Part shown: piece after piece, positions 6,042-8,988 of the stretch | Layout of the letters: each line of letters begins with the position of its first letter | How positions within the stretch are numbered: the stretch's first letter is position 1 | Assembly (NCBI GenBank): GCA_023268955.1 | Contig: JALRJW010000206.1 | Span: forward strand, 1 to 8,988 | DNA length: 8,988 nucleotides | Reading direction: 5' to 3' | Origin: Aliarcobacter sp. | GTDB taxonomy: Bacteria; Campylobacterota; Campylobacteria; Campylobacterales; Arcobacteraceae | Position numbers and translations under genes: made by a program | The notes under the pieces: model-generated | What the model was told of the DNA's origin: nothing | Seen by the model: the letters and a program-made list of their open reading frames with translations, nothing else | Database searches by the model: none

Positions 6042-8988
6042 ATGGATTTTGCAAAATTTAGTTTAAAGAATAAACTTTTAATCTATATTCTAACTATTTT
6101 ATCAGTTGCTTATGGATTAATAGTCTATGAAAAAATGGGTAAACTTCAAGACCCAGAGTTTACAATCAAAGATGCTCTTATTATTACAAACTACCCTGGA
6201 GCTACTGCTGTTGAAGTTGAAAAAGAGGTTTCAAACCCTCTTGAAGAGACTATTCAAACCCTTCCATATGTAAAAAGAATTATTACAAAGAACTCTTCGG
6301 GGCAATCTTTTATTCAGGTTACTATGAAAGATAAATATAAGTCTAAAGAGCTTCAACAAATCTGGGATGAACTTAGAAAAAAGATAGGACAGACATATCT
6401 ACCTCCAAGGGTAGGAACTCCATATATAAATGATGACTTTGGTGATGTATACGGAATAATGATTTTTGTTTATGGTGATGAATACTCATATGAAGAGTTA
6501 AAAGATTATATAGAGTTTTTAAAAAAAGAGCTTATTTTAGTTGATGGTGTTGGAAAAGTTGATACTATAGGTGAACAGCAAAGAGCCATTTTAATTGAGA
6601 TAAACAAAGACAAACTATCTCAACTTGGAATCTCAAAATCACAGATAGTACAAGAACTATATCTAAAAAACCTTATTCCAAATTTTGGAAAGATAAATGT
6701 AGGAACAGAGTTTATAAGAGTAAAGTCTGATGGTTTTAGTTCTATTCAAGAGCTTGGAAATATTGTAATAAAAGGAAATAGTAGTACTTCTCAAATATTT
6801 TTAAAAGATATTGCAACTATAAAAGACAGCTATCAAGAACCTTCATCTGAGATTTTAAAATATGATGGACATAACTCAATTGCTATTGGAATCTCCACTG
6901 AAAAAGGTGGAAATGTTGTAAAAATGGGTCAGTTAATAGATGAAAAACTAAAAGAACTAAATCCTCAAAAACCTCTTGGAGTTGAACTTGGTGTGATTTC
7001 TCATCAGGGTAATGATGTAGAAAAAGCCATAAACTCTTTTATGGTGAATTTAGTACAAGCAGTTGCTATTGTGATTATTGTACTTCTAATATTTATGGGA
7101 CTTAAATCTGGCCTTATAATTGGAACTGTACTACTTGTAACTATTATTGCTAGTTTTATTTTTATGTCAATGATGGGTGTTATGCTTGAAAGGGTATCTT
7201 TAGGGGCATTGATTATTGCTCTTGGTATGCTAGTTGATAATGCTATTGTTGTAGTTGATGGAATATTGGTTCGTATAAATAGAGGAAAAGATGCAAAAGA
7301 GGCTGCTTCTGAAGTTGTAAAGCAAACAGCATTCCCACTTTTAGCTGCAACGATTATTGCTATTTTAGCTTTTGGTTCAATTGGATTATCCGAAGATGCA
7401 ACAGGTGAGTTTACACAGTCACTTTTCTATGTTGTTATGATTTCTTTAGGACTTTCATGGGTTACTGCTATGACATTAACTCCTGTTTTATCAGTTGCAT
7501 TTTTAAAACCTAAAAAGAAAAGTGAAAACTCTTCAAATGATGAGTATGATAACTTTATTTATAAAGCTTATGGGGCAACTTTAAAGTTTGCAATAAATCA
7601 CAGACTTTTTGTAGTTGTTATTGCTGTTGCTATTTTTGTAACTTCATTGATGAATTTTAAATATGTGAAACAAAGCTTTTTCCCTGATTCTTCAAGACCT
7701 CAAATTATAGTTGATTATTTCCTTCCTCAAGGAAGTTCAATAGAGACTACAGATAAATATGTAAGCCAGCTAAACAAAGAAGTTCTTAAAATTGAAGGGG
7801 TAAAACATATCTCTACTTTTGTTGGACAAGGTAACTTAAGATTTTTATTAACGTATGATCCTGAAAAACCAAACTCTGCTTTTGCTCAAATGTTGATTGA
7901 TGTGGATAACTATTTAGAGTCTGATAGAATCATAAAATCTATAGAAACAATAGCTAAAAATAGATATCCAGATATAAATGTTTATGGTAAAAAGTTTATT
8001 TTAGGGCCTGGGGCTGGAGGAAAAGTCCAAGCTAAAATATTTGGAAAAGATTTAGACAAAATAAGAAAGTATGAAGAAGAGGTTTATAAGATATTTGTTG
8101 AGTCTCCTTATTCAAAAGCTGTAAGGTCTGACTGGAGAAATAGGGTAAAAGTACTTAAGCCAGTTATCTCTTATGAAAAAGCAAATTTAAATGGTATATC
8201 AAAAGACTCTATTGCTGAAGCTATTTTAGATACTTTCCAAGGAAGAACAATAGGTGTGTATAGAGATGGAACTGAGTTACTTCCTATAATACTGCGTTCT
8301 CCTCAAAGTGAAAGAGGTGATATAAAAAATATAGAGAACATTCAAATCTTCTCACCTGTGGCAAATAAGATGATACCTCTAAAACAGCTTATAACTTCTT
8401 ATGAAACAGTCTTTGAAGATGATATTATTTTTAAATATAATAGAAAAAGAGCATTAACAATTCATGCTGATCCAATTGCTGGAAAACTACCTAATGATTT
8501 ACTTTCAGATATCAAAGAAAAAGTTGAAAGTATAGATTTTGAAGATGGATATTATGTACAATGGCATGGTGAATATAAAAGTTCAAGGGATGCACAAAAA
8601 CCAATTATGGAATCTTTGCCATTGTTTTTTATTTTAATGGTTTTAATTATGATTGCACTTTTTAATTCAATTAAAAAGACTATGGTTATTTGGCTTGCTG
8701 TACCATTTGCATTAATTGGAGTGGTAATTGGTCTTTTAACTATGGATTTACCTTTTGGATTTATGTCTTTATTGGGATTTTTATCTCTTTCTGGAATGTT
8801 GATTAAAAATGCAATTGTTTTGATTGATGAGATTACTTTAGAAAATGAAACCAATGGATTAGCTTTAAATAAAGCAATACATCATTCAGGAATAAATAGA
8901 TTAAGGGCAGTTTCAATGGCTGCATTAACGACAGCTTTAGGTATGATTCCCCTTGTTAGTGATCCATTTTTTGCATCTATGGCAGTGG
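6042..8988 (+). CDS. RND efflux permease (AcrB/HAE1-type), N-terminal 982 residues; ends at window edge
   Basis: The frame is open from ATG 6042 to the window end and continues in frame into 1-236, for 1013 residues in total. It is a proton-driven inner-membrane drug/hydrophobe exporter that works with the adaptor encoded just upstream. TM1 lies at about 10-28. A first large periplasmic loop follows with NYPGATAVEVEKEVSNPLEE, then TM2 (about 336-354) to TM6. The proton-relay TM4 motif is GMLVDNAIVVVDG with D399 and N400. TM7 lies at about 520-537, followed by a second periplasmic loop, TM8 from about 859, and TM10 with K922 in GMLIKNAIVLIDE. D399 and K922 correspond to AcrB D407 and K940; AcrB D408 is replaced by Asn. 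No ribosome site is evident, so translation is probably coupled to the adaptor gene 1 nt upstream. Substrates are unknown. Confidence 0.94.
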   Translation, partial: MDFAKFSLKNKLLIYILTILSVAYGLIVYEKMGKLQDPEFTIKDALIITNYPGATAVEVEKEVSNPLEETIQTLPYVKRIITKNSSGQSFIQVTMKDKYKSKELQQIWDELRKKIGQTYLPPRVGTPYINDDFGDVYGIMIFVYGDEYSYEELKDYIEFLKKELILVDGVGKVDTIGEQQRAILIEINKDKLSQLGISKSQIVQELYLKNLIPNFGKINVGTEFIRVKSDGFSSIQELGNIVIKGNSSTSQIFLKDIATIKDSYQEPSSEILKYDGHNSIAIGISTEKGGNVVKMGQLIDEKLKELNPQKPLGVELGVISHQGNDVEKAINSFMVNLVQAVAIVIIVLLIFMGLKSGLIIGTVLLVTIIASFIFMSMMGVMLERVSLGALIIALGMLVDNAIVVVDGILVRINRGKDAKEAASEVVKQTAFPLLAATIIAILAFGSIGLSEDATGEFTQSLFYVVMISLGLSWVTAMTLTPVLSVAFLKPKKKSENSSNDEYDNFIYKAYGATLKFAINHRLFVVVIAVAIFVTSLMNFKYVKQSFFPDSSRPQIIVDYFLPQGSSIETTDKYVSQLNKEVLKIEGVKHISTFVGQGNLRFLLTYDPEKPNSAFAQMLIDVDNYLESDRIIKSIETIAKNRYPDINVYGKKFILGPGAGGKVQAKIFGKDLDKIRKYEEEVYKIFVESPYSKAVRSDWRNRVKVLKPVISYEKANLNGISKDSIAEAILDTFQGRTIGVYRDGTELLPIILRSPQSERGDIKNIENIQIFSPVANKMIPLKQLITSYETVFEDDIIFKYNRKRALTIHADPIAGKLPNDLLSDIKEKVESIDFEDGYYVQWHGEYKSSRDAQKPIMESLPLFFILMVLIMIALFNSIKKTMVIWLAVPFALIGVVIGLLTMDLPFGFMSLLGFLSLSGMLIKNAIVLIDEITLENETNGLALNKAIHHSGINRLRAVSMAALTTALGMIPLVSDPFFASMAV
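8848..8988. repeat. Terminal direct repeat, right copy (141 bp)
   Basis: Identical to positions 1-141. It is the right-hand half of the overlap that closes the sequence into an 8847-bp circle, or marks one period of a tandem array. It lies in the coding sequence for TM10-TM11 of the permease, a place with no sign of a recombination site, as expected for an arbitrary break in a circular assembly path. Confidence 0.97.

Noticed and set aside
8552..8854. Minus-strand open frame of about 100 codons
   Set aside because: It lies wholly inside the permease coding sequence, has no ribosome site or recognisable domain, and its composition is that of a reverse complement of a membrane-protein gene.

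Overview
The window is an AT-rich stretch (about 30% GC by eye) with A/T-ending codons, short intergenic gaps and Lys/Ile/Asn-rich proteins. This fits a low-GC Gram-negative bacterium. Two lipoprotein signal peptides and an RND-type envelope pump support a Gram-negative envelope. The gene style suggests Campylobacterota, perhaps an Arcobacter relative, but that placement is inference from composition and gene content only.

The first 141 bases (1-141) are repeated exactly as the last 141 bases (8848-8988). If the ends are joined through this repeat, the sequence closes into an 8847-bp circle. The RND permease gene that starts at 6042 and runs off the right edge then continues in frame into bases 1-236, giving one intact protein of 1013 residues. 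The window is therefore best read as one full turn of a circular or tandemly repeated unit. A repeat of exactly 141 bases also equals a k-mer length commonly used by short-read assemblers, so the repeat itself is probably an assembly overlap. The circular topology it reports is the real observation.

Starting from the regulatory region, the layout is as follows. A rho-independent terminator (4208-4235) is followed by a sigma70-like promoter (4269-4297) and a 20-bp TetR-type operator (4307-4326). A co-directional gene set follows: TetR regulator (4347-4949), lipoprotein membrane-fusion subunit (4958-6040), RND permease (6042 through the junction to 236), SLC1-family dicarboxylate/amino acid symporter (237-1547) and patatin-like phospholipase lipoprotein (1538-2842). 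The genes are separated by 8, 1, 0 and -10 nt, so they look like one operon. An IS256-family insertion sequence (about 2861-4188) sits 18 nt after the last stop codon and closes the circle back to the terminator.

As a working model, the TetR protein represses its own promoter, and a ligand releases synthesis of the two inner pump subunits plus the symporter and the lipase. No outer-membrane channel gene is present, so the pump would need a TolC-like protein encoded elsewhere. No replication initiator, origin or partition gene is visible. With one IS copy that lacks an obvious target-site duplication, the unit looks less like a plasmid and more like an IS-bounded translocatable circle, or one repeat of an IS-mediated tandem amplification of an efflux operon. 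That last step is inference.
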